DNA of 35,117 nt from Chara braunii (taxonomy: Eukaryota > Streptophyta > Charophyceae > Charales > Characeae), in contig BFEA01000076.1 of the NCBI GenBank assembly GCA_003427395.1, positions 3,273,495 through 3,308,611 on the forward strand. The letters are read 5' to 3'. The notes beneath the pieces are model-generated. The model was not told the origin of the DNA, did not search any database, and saw nothing but the letters and a program-made list of their open reading frames with translations. Shown in pieces: positions 19,285 to 29,524 of this stretch (the stretch's first letter is position 1; each line of letters opens with the position of its first letter). The position numbers and the translations under genes are program-made.

Positions 19285-20356
19285 TCAGTCCAAGGCAGGA
19301 CCTTTACCTTTTTTCTCTCTCTCGTAGGCTCTCACTATGTCGGGAGCTGTTTCTAGAAGTTCTGTTCTGGTAAACCAGCGGTCGTCCTCTGGCTCCTGAT
19401 AAGCGAATCGGACTTTTTATTGTTTTTGTGGACGACCTCTACCTCCTGTTCTAAACACATCTTCACCTACGATGCCGGCAATGTCATACCTTCCGTCCAT
19501 GTCTGGAGGGATCATGGACCGTCTGGATGGAAATTGCTCACTTGTGACGCACGGCAACAACTTTGATGCATGAAATACAGGGTAGGTGTGGAGGTGTGCT
19601 AGGATCTCTATGGTGTAGGACGACCCATCCTCTCCGCCCTTGACTTCTAGAACTGGCCACGGTCCTCTATACGAGGGCAGTAACTTTTGCGAGATGTTTT
19701 CGTAAGGAGCAAAACTCCTTAGACTTGACCCAGACTAAGTCGCCTACTTGGAACTACGATGGGCGACGGTGCTTGTTAGCTTGTTCTATCATTATATGTT
19801 GGGCCTTCCTGAGGTTTTCCACAACTTTAGCTATTTCTTTTTCGTGTTGTATTGCGAACTCCCTGGTACCGGTCGCTAGCCTGTGAATCTGATCCTGGTT
19901 AAGTCCCTCAAACGGTCTACGTGGTCTAAAGGATTTGTGCAACTCATCGGGAGTGCGACAGGTGGACAGGTGCACGCTGTTATTGTACGTTTTTTCTTCT
20001 AGAACCTCAATTTCTTCTTCCTCCAAGATATTTCTTGCCTCTTCCTCCATTTCCTTTTGTAACTTCTCTTCTAATCTTTTGTGTTGTTCTTCTAGCTTCT
20101 TTTTCTCCTCCTCCAACTTCTTTTTCATCGCCGCCTCCTCCTTTCTCAATCTCTTTGCCTTCTTTTCCATTTGCTCCGCTAATTTCGCATTGATTTTGGC
20201 TTGCTCATCCGGGGTAAAGGGCTGTGTGGACCTTCTGGATGTAGATACAACGCCCAACCCGAAGGCATGGTGGAACCCCAATGGGAAGAACATGCGAAGG
20301 AGGCCCCCCCATATCACGCTGAGGGCCAAGAGACCGAACATAGGATAGTCATCCAT
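19285..20356 (-). pseudogene. M1 gag::integrase deletion fusion
   Basis: On the minus strand the ATG at 20354-20356 (context CACCATGG) opens a 200-codon frame. Residues 1-45 hold a hydrophobic stretch (FGLLALSVIWGGLL), about 50-120 a Glu/Lys coiled coil typical of this gag type. At about residue 123 it jumps directly into the integrase C-terminal half (NNSVHLSTCRTPDEL, EQANKHRRPS), in frame. Most of gag, protease, RT, RNase H and the integrase core are missing. A TAG at 19754 (CAG in E3) stops it. The integrase tail and chromodomain-like part continue, with breaks, to TGA at 19285-19287. Confidence 0.88.
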
Positions 20357-20930
20357 GGTGAGATATAGGCATAATAGGTCGACTCCACCTCCTCACCGCC
20401 TCGACTTAACCCTCAAGACTTACTTACCTCAACACGTAAAATTAATCCCGACCTAGACCGGGGTACGCGTACTCTACAACTGCTACTTCCCTTCCCCACG
20501 TCCGTCACCACACTCCCCTGAAGAGCTGGTGGCCAACCAGCCGTTTAAGGTCTGCCAACACGGACCTCACGTTGTGGCCGCCAGATACATGTTCGTTCTC
20601 AAGACTTAAAGCCCCTCACCGCGTTAACACTGATTCGGTCGCATGCCGGTCAATATCCGTCTTAGGGCTAGACGGGTTGTTTTACGAGCGCGCGCCGGTT
20701 CAGGTCCGTGCTGATCAGTACTGGTAATTTGGGTAGCCGGGTTGTTTTACGAGCGTGCGCCGCTCATGCCCACGTCCCTACTTTACTAGTGATTCATCCA
20801 GCTAATGGGTTCAGTCAACATGCATCCTCAACACGGAAGACAAACTCAAAGATTCCAGCAGCAAAGACGAACTGCGACCAACTGATGCCCACACAGCACC
20901 AGACTGGGAGCAGGTATGTAGTCGACTACT
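20357..20930 (-). other. 5' leader of M1
   Basis: Non-coding sequence upstream of the M1 gag ATG. It is homologous to 22475-22880 (leader of M2), sharing AGCTGGTGG, GTTTAAGGTC, TCTCAAGACTTAAAG, CGCATGCCGGTCA and TTAGGGCT. A short piece, CGGGTTGTTTTACGAGCG, is duplicated within it (near 20668 and 20738). No clear primer site is recognised. Confidence 0.6.
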
Positions 20931-21665
20931 ACTTCCTCTCTCTCTCTTCCTCATGCTCTCTCTGGTCTTGTAGCGCTCAGGCTCGCTCTCTCTCTCCCTC
21001 TCTTCCTCTCTTTCTGCTCTGCCTTGGATTGCTCGCCTCCCTCTCTCTCTGCTCTGCCTTGGATCGCTCCCGGAATACAGCCGCTCAGATCAGACTTAGA
21101 CCTTGGCGGCTATGGCCGCCCTACCTCTCTAGAACCACCCTAACTATGGTTGCCTTTGGCGCTCCCTTCTTCTTCGAGTGCGGTCTTGCCCAACTCGCTT
21201 GGTCACACAAGCAACAGCAACACTTCCACAACTTCACGAATGAACAACTGCATCCCGTTGCTGCACTGTAGCAACTAAATATAGGAATTGCACTTGGATT
21301 GGCGTGCCTTAGACCAGTACCGGTCAGCCACGGCCTCTGTTGCAATCATTTTGTCAGCCCGGAATCTCTTGGGCTTTCCTAGTACTTGTCGGAATTTTTG
21401 TGGACTTCGGAAGTGGACTTGGACTTTCCAGATTTTTCTGTGGGGTACCAGACAAGCTGTACAATGACTCGAACCTCTTTACTTTTCTGTCGGATGTCGG
21501 ACCCTCAACCTCAACCTAACGTTTCCGGATGTTTCTTGACTTTAGGCCTACGATGCCTTGAACTGGCCTAACAGACCCACACTACGTGAAGCTGGGACAT
21601 GGGACTTCGGACCTCTCTGGCTTTTGGGGATTTAGGGCCGACTTTCAGGGGTCTGCAGCGTTTCA
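20931..21665 (-). repeat. LTR-like block upstream of M1 leader
   Basis: A CT-rich run (20935-21060) is followed by GGCTATGG (21108-21115) and, on minus, a TATATTTAG-type box (near 21276). The right end reads GCGTTTCA (21658-21665), like the right end of the 18300-19246 LTR. Overall it differs clearly from that LTR, so M1 may be a chimera or carry LTRs of different subfamilies. The left boundary is uncertain. Confidence 0.5.
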
Positions 21666-22474
21666 CATCTTATGTGTGAAGAGGTCATCTAACTGATGGG
21701 CATAATCTAACACTCTGTTATATCTATTCTATGGGATGAAGCGCTAAGGAAGTTGTTCGAGGTACTCTGGAACTCTTCTTGATGTCACTCAATCTTACCT
21801 ACGGACTTCTGAAGTGCATTGATCTCGAGGGTGGTGTGCAGTAGTGTCTGTTAGTAGAGTTAGAATTTCCTTGACCTCCACTTCTTTGCCCTTTTGCTTC
21901 CTAAGTATCTCTTGAAGCCCCTCTCCTCCTCCTTTCAGTCCTCCTTTCTTTTCTGGGCAAGCAATCGAGTGTGGAGCTCACTCCTTCTCCAACAACAAAC
22001 TCTTCTCTACCTCATCTTCGCATGCTGCCAACTTAGCTAGGAAAGCATCCCTTTCAACTTGTCTCTGTTGGTATCTCTGTGTGAAACCCAAATTTCTCCA
22101 CCCTTTTTTTTCTGTGCCAGGTTTCCTTCCCCTTCTCTCCATACCTTCTCCCTCTTGCTCTTCTTCTTCTTCTTCTTCTAACTCCCTTTTCATCTCTTCC
22201 TCCTTAATTCTCATCTCCCCCTTCATTCACTTCCTTTCATCATCTAGCTTCTTCTTCAATTCATCCTCCTTTTTGTATTTTCTTCTCTTCCCTCTCCTCC
22301 TTTTTCTCTACCAGCCAGCCTGCTGTTCTGCGGCATATGGCTGTGCGGTTCTACCGGATCTCATGGTCGTACTCATTCTACTTGTCCGGTGGAACCGAGA
22401 GAAAAGAGAAAGCGGAGGAGCGGACCCCATATCACAGATAGGGTTAGGAAAGCGAACATCGGGTAGTCATCCAT
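21666..22474 (-). pseudogene. gag: M2 gag N-terminal part
   Basis: The minus-strand ATG at 22472-22474 begins a protein nearly identical at its start to M1 (MDDYPMF, LSVIWG), with the same hydrophobic N-terminal segment. After a frame change a Glu/Lys-rich coiled coil follows (open 21978-22226; a run of eight Glu). 21666-21977 continues as non-open related sequence up to the LTR-like block. No pol sequence of M2 is seen. The plus-strand Ser-rich frames here are antisense shadows. Confidence 0.75.
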
Positions 22475-23201
22475 GATTACAGGAAGCACAGGCATGTGGA
22501 CTATGCCTCCTCACCACGTAGACTTAACCCTTAACACTTAACACTTAACTACTTTTTTTTTTAATTATAGGATTTGACCTGACTTATCTCCCTTCCCACA
22601 ATGTCACTACAACTCCCCTATTAGCTGGTGGGCAACCACCAGTTTAAGGTCAGCCAGCACAGACCTCAGGAATTCTTTAACGATGCAGATAGGACGTTGT
22701 GCCCACCAAACTGAAAAGGTATGTTCTCAAGACTTAAAGACTCCTCACTGCATCAAGACCGGTTCAGTCGCATGCCGGTCAGTACCGGTCTTAGGGCTGG
22801 ACGAGTTGCTCTACGAGCGCTCGCCACTCATGCCCATGCTCCCTACTATCGGGTGATACATCCAGCTGCCGAGGCTCTACCCTAGACTCGACCTATAATC
22901 ATTCACATAGACTGACCATATGCTGACTCGACAAATCTTGCAGAGTGTATGATGGCATATTTGACTTGCAGCAGCGTCTCCAAGATATATGGGAAGGTGT
23001 ACTCAAGCATGCAACATCAACAAGCACACACCAGGCTTAGGGGAGCGAGGCGCTTGTGAATGTTCCCTTGATGATGCTCCCCTAAATCGCTCCTTACATG
23101 CAGGTACGTACTCTTGTCATCCCCGACAGCCGACCACTTCTTCGCCGCCCATCAATCTCGCTGGCCTTATGCATGCCAGAGTCCAACATCAGCAGGATCC
23201 T
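22475..23201 (-). other. 5' leader of M2
   Basis: Non-coding, homologous in its first 400 bases to the M1 leader. The far part (22880-23201) has no counterpart in M1. It lies between the primer site and the M2 gag ATG, about 740 nt, similar to the roughly 760-nt leader of E3. Confidence 0.65.
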
Positions 23202-23213
23202 GCTCTGATACGA
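23202..23213 (-). other. primer binding site of M2
   Basis: Minus strand TCGTATCAGAGC, two mismatches at the first three bases from the initiator-Met-tRNA complement TGGTATCAGAGC. It follows the LTR end TTGCA with a 2-base gap, so orientation and LTR edge are fixed. Confidence 0.75.
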
Positions 23214-23604
23214 ATTGCAATGAACCACTTATCTCGTCACTCCACACATGTGCGTCATTCATACAAAATCCACACCGAAGTCCAGATATGGAGGGTCCAG
23301 ATTAGTGCAGCTCATAAACTTCAACGAGTGATCATATTACACAAAGCCAGAGTTCGTGTCACCAAGCGCCCATCAGCACGACGTCATATTATACAGATTC
23401 TGGCATGAGTCACCAAGTGCTCATTAGCGCAGCACACAACAACCTCAATCAGGTATGCAACTCTCTCTCCCTCTCTTGGCTCATGTCACACAACCTTGCT
23501 GCCTCACTGTCCCTATCTCTCTCTTCCTCTCTCTTGTACTCTCTCAGTCTCTGCTATTATGAGGAACACAGCCTTGGATACATCCGCTTCCTACACAAGC
23601 TCTG

Positions 23605-23645
<41 letters not shown>

Positions 23646-23662
23646 GCTACTACTACTACTAC
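23605..23662. repeat. (CTA)n microsatellite
   Basis: About 19 consecutive CTA units, interrupted once by CTG, within the M2 LTR. Confidence 0.95.
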
Positions 23663-23777
23663 TGTGCGGCTATGACCGCCTATCTGCCTCAGCACAGCGC
23701 TGCCCAGCTGGCCTCCTACTACTACTGTGCGGCTATGGCCGCCTATCTACCTCAGCACAGCGCTGCCCAGCTGGCCT
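23663..23777. repeat. 63-bp tandem repeat in M2 LTR
   Basis: TGTGCGGCTATG(A/G)CCGCC begins at 23663 and again at 23726; both copies run through CAGCACAGCGCTGCCCAGC, and the first is followed by a CTA run that may have seeded the duplication. Confidence 0.85.
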
Positions 23778-24207
23778 CTCTAGCGCTCAGCCACTTGCAA
23801 TAGCGCACAAGCACCACAGCGCTTCCACCTCCTCACGAATGAGCAACATGTTTGAATGATGAGACCAGGCCGGTCGTCTTTGTTGACTTGGGCTCGGCCT
23901 CCGCTTGACTTGGCCTCCGCTTGACTGGGCCTGGGCCAGCTTTGACTCGGTACCGGTCACCCACAGCCTGTTTGCTTTGGAATATTGGGGACCGGGACCT
24001 TCCAGACTTAATATGGCCTTCACCGCCCCGCCCACCCCACTCCCCCCACTCCCCCCAATGGGCTACTAATGCCAATCACCCCTCCCCATGGCCAACCTCC
24101 AAAAGAGGAAAAAAGGGAAAAAAAAAGAAAGGCTGCTAAGGACTATTAGGAGAGGTCATAAGAGCTCCCTTTTCCTAATAATCCTTTATGCTGCCACTCC
24201 ATCTATT

Positions 24208-25297
24208 TGAAATGGTTTCACCCAGTAGACCCGACATTTGCAGACACAGAGTTCGAACCCTAGACCTGTGGCCAAACCCTGTACATTGACCCTGTGTGCT
24301 GAGTGAGATTCGATCCCTAGACCTACCCTGTACCCTGTACATAGGCCCAGCGATCTGTGTGAGAGTCGATCCCTAGGTCTGTAGGTTAGGAGTTGAGTCT
24401 GTTACCAGTAGGCCTAAAAAGAGCATGTTCTAGAAGTCTCTACCTAAGTCTACTGTGGGCCTAAAGTCTGTCGGTCTGTAGGTTCTAGAAGTCCGTAGGT
24501 CCCTGTAGGCAAGTCCAGTCAGCAGGTACCAGGGGTAGGGGCTGCACGTGGGGAAAGGGAAAGGCCCACGCATTCTGGAGAAGTCTCCAGAATACGCGTT
24601 TTGGGGGCCTGCACCATGCCGTTTGGGTCCAGAGGCCCACGCGTTTTGGCCCAAAGGCCCATGCGGCTCGGAAGCCTCCGGACCCTGGCCTCACACGGTT
24701 TGGCCCAAAGGCCCATGCGGCTCGGAAGCCTCCGGACCCTGGCCTCACACGGTTTGGCCCAGGCCACTCGGTTTGGAGGCGGGACCGGATACCTCCGAAG
24801 AAGTATAAATAAAGAGGCAGCGTCCAGCCATTCATTCATTCACCTGTGAGCCATGCGGAAGAACTGCCTTGGTAGGACCGGATACCTCCGAAGAAGTATA
24901 AATGAAGAGGCGGCGTCCAGCCATTCATTCATTCACCTGTGAGCCATGCGGAAGAGCTGCCTTGGTATCGTGTAGTGAGGAAGACGGCGGCCATAGCTGG
25001 CCTGTGAGGAAGACGACGGCGGCCATAGCCGCCCAGCGGCTGACACAAACGGAGTGTAGAGAGTGTGTGTGCCTGTGCTGCGTGAACATTCAGGGTAGGT
25101 TCTCGTGCATGCATGCATGAGGGAGAGTGAGGCTGGTGGTGGAGACAGTGTTCCGCGGCCATAGCCGCAAGTTGTACAATTGTTCTGAACAGAGTTTAAG
25201 TGCAAGTTCGTTGTTGATTCTGAGTTGACGAGTTTGGTTTGCCATCAGTTCTCATGTATGCATGTTGTAAACGAGTCTGAAGTTGAGTCTGATTGCA
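24208..25297 (+). repeat. 5' LTR of E3 (1090 bp)
   Basis: Begins TGAAATGGTTTCACC and ends GAGTCTGATTGCA one base before the primer site. Compared with the 3' LTR it carries two extra tandem duplications: a 54-bp unit (24648-24701, 24702-24755) and a 93-bp unit (24782-24874, 24875-24967). The 3' LTR has one copy of each but small insertions elsewhere. Contains CCATAGC motifs at 24991, 25023 and 25159. Confidence 0.95.
24801..24903 (+). promoter_or_regulatory. duplicated TATA boxes in E3 5' LTR
   Basis: AAGTATAAAT occurs at 24801-24810 and 24894-24903, each followed by CCAGCCATTCATTCATTC at the same distance. The 3' LTR has a single copy at 33524-33533, and the minus LTR at 18300-19246 has an equivalent. 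The TATA-to-ATTCATTC block is the best candidate for the element's core promoter. Confidence 0.7.
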
Positions 25298-25298
25298 T

Positions 25299-25310
25299 TG
25301 GTATCAGAGC
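25299..25310 (+). other. primer binding site of E3 (initiator Met tRNA)
   Basis: Exact TGGTATCAGAGC, one base after the LTR end; complementary to the 3' end of plant initiator methionine tRNA. Confidence 0.93.
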
Positions 25311-26074
25311 TGGTTCCCGTTGTCCACGTTGGAGCTGCAGCGAGTTGGAGGTGAGAGAAGCCGCCATAGCCAGAGTACACCAGAGTGAGAGAAACAGACA
25401 GAGAGAGAGAGAGCAAGGAGGAGGCAACAGAGGACGGCAACCATAGCTGCCGAGCTCGAAGAAGAAGAAAACCACCATCAAGAAAGGAGAAAGAAAGGAC
25501 GCGGAGAGAAAGAAGGGGGAAGTTGACAAAGAGGGAAGTTGACGAAGAGGGAGGTAAAGTCGGCCATAGCCAAGGTGAAGACAACGAGAGTGACAAAGAA
25601 GGTCCACCATAGCCGGAAGGTTGGAGGGTTGACCGGGGGAGTTGACCAATGTTGACCAGAGGTTGACTAAGACTGTTGACCAACGTTGACCGGAGGTTGA
25701 CCAAGGGTGTTGACCAAATGTTGACCGAAGTTGACCGGACCATTGACCAAGACTGTTGACCGCCGAGTTGACCAAGACCGTTGACATGAGCGTTGACCAA
25801 GTTGGAGCGAGAAGACGAATGGTACCATCCTTCCACGCCCTGGCCTAGCCCTTACAACGTGGATGTGCACCCTCACCCTTGTTGACGTCGAGTTTGTCAA
25901 AGTCAATTAGTCATATCTCCTTGCCACTTCTATACAGGTCAATAGGACTCTGTGGATGTGGTCGTAGAGCCGTGAGTCTAACCCGAGTAGTGAGCAGAAG
26001 TCCCCTAGATATAAGTTAACTTGGTGGGTTTACGTGTTGAGGCGCGGAATTGTTGTTGATTGTGCACTTTCACC
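25311..26074 (+). other. 5' leader of E3 with TTGAC array
   Basis: Purine-rich (25370-25560), with CCATAGC(C/T) at 25364, 25441, 25564 and 25607. From 25629 to 25798 TTGAC occurs 15 times in 170 bp, usually as GTTGACCAA or GTTGACCGG; further copies lie near 25515, 25537 and 25880. No coding frame is supported on either strand; repeated Val-Asn/Ser-Thr antisense frames derive from the array. Confidence 0.85.
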
Positions 26075-26791
26075 ATGGTGACCCTTAGGTTCGAAACTAG
26101 TACCACCCCCTACAGCAAGGAGCAAGAAGAGAGAGTTGCCGCCCTTTTGCGAGAGAGGAAGGAGAAGATGGAGAAGAGGGAGTTGATCAAGCAGGCCAAG
26201 ATGTTGGCCTTGCTAGAAGAGCAGGAAGCGCAGAAGAGGCAGATGGAGGAGGAGATGGAAAGGTGGAAAAAGGAGCAAGAGGAAAAGATGGCAGCTATTC
26301 AGGCGGAGGTGGAGAAAGAAGAAGAGCCATTGGAAAGAAGAAGAGGTGAAGCCAGTACAAGTAAGGAGGAGGAGATCGAGAAGATGACAAAGGAATGTGC
26401 CGCACACTTGAAATTCGGAGAAGATAGGGAGGCAGAGTTGGCCATACCCCAAGAAGAGAGAGAAGTGGCGAGGAAGCAGGTGGAAGCAGAAAGGGACCCA
26501 GTAAGGAGAAGGACGAAGGAGGAAGAACAGCAGAGGGCATGGAAGTAGAGATTGTCCCAAGAAAAAGTTAGGCATCTGGAAGCGCCAGAGAAAGCAGAAA
26601 GAGACTTAAAGGCGGCAGAGGCCAGGATGGGGAAGATTAGGGTAGAGACCGAGCTAGCAACTAAACTCGAGACCCTTATCCAAAGTGTCGAGTCCTTAAC
26701 TAATTGCACAACGCGAGCAGATGCAATACATACGTAGTCAATATATAAAGTTAGATGCAATGCGCGCAGAGTCTAGAGATTTCTCGCAGGT
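26075..26791 (+). pseudogene. gag: E3 gag, copy A (N-terminal part)
   Basis: ATG 26075 has a CACCATGG context. The protein is a long Glu/Lys/Arg coiled coil (SKEQEERVAALLRERKEK; EEEMERWKKEQEEK; KEEEIEKM) to TAG 26546-26548, then resumes (EKVRHLEAPEKAERDLK) with a frame change after SVESL. It ends near 26791 in the middle of the segment that in copy C leads to the gag core. Coiled-coil Gag N-termini would mediate particle assembly. Confidence 0.85.
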
Positions 26792-27545
26792 GCCAGTGCA
26801 AAATTCCTTTGTCTTACTGATCGCAAAGTGGACTTGGCCCACCATGTATTTCATCATGTCCTGCGAGAAATCTCTGAACTCTGCGCGCATTGCATCTAAC
26901 TTTATATCTTGACTACGTATGTATTGCATCTGCTCGCGCTGTGCAATTAGTAAAGACTCTACATTTTGGATCAGGGTCTCGAGTTTAGTTCCTAGCTCGG
27001 TCTCTACCCTGATCTTCCCCATCCTGGCCTCTGCTGCCTTTTAAGTCTCTTTCTGCTTTTTCTGCCGCTTCCAGACGCCTAACTCTTTCTTGGGATAATG
27101 GCCACTTACATGCCCTTTGCTGTTCTTCCTCCTTCGCCCTTCTCCTTACCAGGTCCCTTTTTGCTTCCAAGTTCCAACTGCGTCCTCTCGGCTGCTCTCT
27201 CTTATTGGGGTATGGACGACTTTGCCTCCCTATCTTCTCCCAATTCCAAGTGTGTGACACATTCCTTTGTCATCTTCTCAATCTCCTCCTCCGTACTTGT
27301 ACTGGCTTCACTTCTTCTTTCCAATGACTCTTCTTCTTTCTCCACCTCCGCCTGAATAGCTGCCATCTTCTCCTCCTGCTCCTTTTTCCGCCTTTCCATT
27401 TCCTCCTCCATCTACCTCTTCTTAGCTTCCTGCTATTCTAGCAGGGCGAACATCTTGGCCTGCCTGATCAGCTCCCTATTCTCCATCTTCTCCATCTTCT
27501 CCATCTTCTCCTTCCTCTCTCGCAGAAGGGTGGCAGCTGCCTCTT
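26792..27545 (-). pseudogene. gag: E3 gag segment, inverted copy B
   Basis: On the minus strand this reads the same gag segment as copies A and C, from the N-terminal RERKEKMEK repeats (near 27500) through EEEMERRKKEQEEK, EKVRRLEAAEKAERDLK and EFRDFSQDMMKYMVGQVH to about 26792. It includes frame changes. Arms 26140-26791 and 26861-27540 form a long inverted repeat with copy A, with about 70 nt between. Confidence 0.88.
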
Positions 27546-29262
27546 CTCCATCTTCTCCTTCCTCTTGAAGAAGAGGCAAATGGAGGAGGAGATGGAAAGG
27601 TGGAAAAAGGAGCAGGAGGAGAAGATGGTAGCTATTCAGGAGGAGGTGGAGAAAGAAGAAGAGCCATTGGAAAGAAGAAGAGGTGAAGCTAGTACAAGTA
27701 AGGAGGAGGAGATTGAGAAGATGGCAAAGGAATATCCCACTTGGAATTGGGAGAAGATAGGGAGGCAGAGTTGGCCATACCCCAAGAAGAGAGAGAAGTG
27801 GCAAGGAAGCAGTTGGAAGGAGGAAGAACAGCAGAGGGCATGGAAGTGGTGATTGTCCCAAGAAAAAGTTAGGCGTCTGGAAGCGATAGAGAAAGCAGAA
27901 AGAGACTTAAAGGCGGCAGAGGCCAGGATGGGGAAGATCGGGGCAGAGACTGAGCTAGCAACTAAACTCGAGACCCTTATCCAAAGTGTAGAGTCTTTAC
28001 CAATTGCACAACGCGAGCAGATGCAATACATACGTAGTCAAGATATAAAGTTTTATGCAATGCGCGCAGAGTTTAGAGATTTCGCGCAGGACATTATGAA
28101 ATACATGGTGGGCCAAGTCCACCTTGCGATTAGTAAGACAAAGGAATTCTGCACTAGCGCCATTGAAGGCGCCAAGTTAGCGGCTGCTAAGGAAGAAGAG
28201 TCGGCCTCACCACGTCGTGAAAAGGTTGAAGTCTGTTTCCTCGAACCCTTTAGTGAAAAGAAGGGGGAGGGTTTCGATAACTGGGAGGCCAACATGCACT
28301 TCTATTTGTACTTGCAAGGAGTCATGCCTGAGAATCACGTTTTAGTGGCCTTCCAGGCCCTTCGAGATGAAGCGACCAGTTTTGCTAGGTCATTAGCCTG
28401 CACCGCGAATTGTGACAACGACATGGTCGCATATTCCAAATTGATGCCCCTCTCCGAGTTCTTGAAATCACTCAGGGAGCGATTCTCATATGTGACGCGG
28501 GGGTTTAAAGCCTCTGATAAGCTTCAAATGATACACACGCGCCAATGGAAAAGTGTTCATGCCCTCAAGTCTGCGATGGACGAACTAATTGAATTTCCTC
28601 GGCATGGAGTGATTGATGTCCAACTGGTTAACCTCTTCTATCGTGCCTTGCCTGAGAATATTCAGGGACATTTCTTCTAGAAGAAGAATCGGCAGAGTAT
28701 GGCATATGATGTTCTTAGTAGGGAGGCAGTCTCATTCGCCGCCCAAGCGTCGCCAGTTACCACGTTATGGCATAAAGATTTGTCTAAGGGAAAAACGTGG
28801 AAGGGGCGCAACATCTCCGGCTAAGTTAAGGCCTAGGATAGTTTGATACTAATAATGGAGGAAGGTGGCGCATACGAGGTTTCCTACTCTGACATTGAGT
28901 GGGGACTAGAGGAGGAGGACATCGGCGCAGGCCAGGGGAGAACCTACGCTGCTGTCGCGGCTGGAGGGAGGCCGCAGGGAGGAGGACAAGGGTCTGGCTG
29001 GAATGGCTGGGCCCCAAGCGGCTGAGGACAGGGCGGCCAGGGGGTTGGCGGCAATGGAAGCGCCGCCGAGAAGGAGGAAGGGGAGGTCCCCGTCTAACCG
29101 TTTGCGTTCTAGTCGGTCACCCCCCATACAGGGATGGTGGTACCCAGGTCGGCATGAGGGTCGACCTTGGGTAGATCAAGGTATTGAGAAGGAAGTATGG
29201 CAAAAGCGTAATAATGTTTTGTGGGGACCCAGGCCATATTATAAAGTTTTGTCCTAAATATA
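27546..29262 (+). pseudogene. gag: E3 gag, copy C (to CCHC knuckle)
   Basis: Begins at an inverted junction (27540-27570) and repeats the coiled coil, then TGA 27850-27852, then a 275-codon open frame to 28680. That frame covers RDFAQDIMKYMVGQVH, the gag core (VCFLEPFSEKKGEGFDNWEAN, MHFYLYLQGVMPENHV, FARSLA, EFLKSLRERFSY) and FYRALPENIQGHFF. The frame continues past TAG through an acidic/Gly-rich tail with stops. A degraded zinc knuckle (C-G-D-P-G-H-I-I-K-F-C) at 29220-29252 lacks the first Cys. The EVW sequence just before the knuckle parallels E1 gag. Confidence 0.88.
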
Positions 29263-29524
29263 GGGACTGTGCTGCGTCTGGGGCAGCAAAAGACAATCAT
29301 CGGTAGGGGTTGCAACTGCCCCTACCCCAGAAGTATATGGATCTGAGCGTGCGCGCGAAGTAGAGTCTCCCACTCCACATATCTCTATGGCAGAGGTTGC
29401 AGGCCAGCGTCTAGTAGGGTGTCCAGAGGCTGCTTGTGTTAGGGTCTCTCTAGACGCTTCCCTCACAGACTTAGTTGAAGAGTTGAGAGAGAGGAGGCAA
29501 GCCTGGGCCAAGATGAAGAAGGAT

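Larger units (their letters stand above)
23216..24207 (-). repeat. 5' LTR of M2, outer end unclear
   Basis: Its inner edge is set by the primer site (plus-strand TGCAATGAACC). It contains a CTA microsatellite, a 63-bp tandem repeat with GGCTATGG, and GAATGAGCAACATG, comparable to the ATTCATTC region of related LTRs. The expected ..TTTCA outer end was not found before the E3 LTR starts at 24208, so it may be truncated there. Confidence 0.55.

Noticed and set aside
19935-20348. Ser-rich plus-strand frame that could be read as a secreted or membrane protein
   Set aside because: It is the complement of the Glu/Lys coiled coil of the M1 gag; Ser/Phe runs result from antisense GAA/AAG codons. The same applies to frames at 22081-22476, 26213-26760 and 27636-28031.
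24601-24967. Direct repeats considered as a CRISPR array
   Set aside because: Only two units each, directly adjacent with no unique spacers, and located in an LTR of a eukaryotic retrotransposon.
25245-25836. Minus-strand frames of 180 and 194 codons in the E3 leader
   Set aside because: Their Val-Asn and Ser-Thr repeats simply translate the TTGAC array; the frames are not bounded by any known domain.
26060-28680. Coiled-coil ORFs as a host structural gene
   Set aside because: Position between the primer site and protease, a CCHC remnant downstream and a gag core in copy C identify it as retrotransposon gag.
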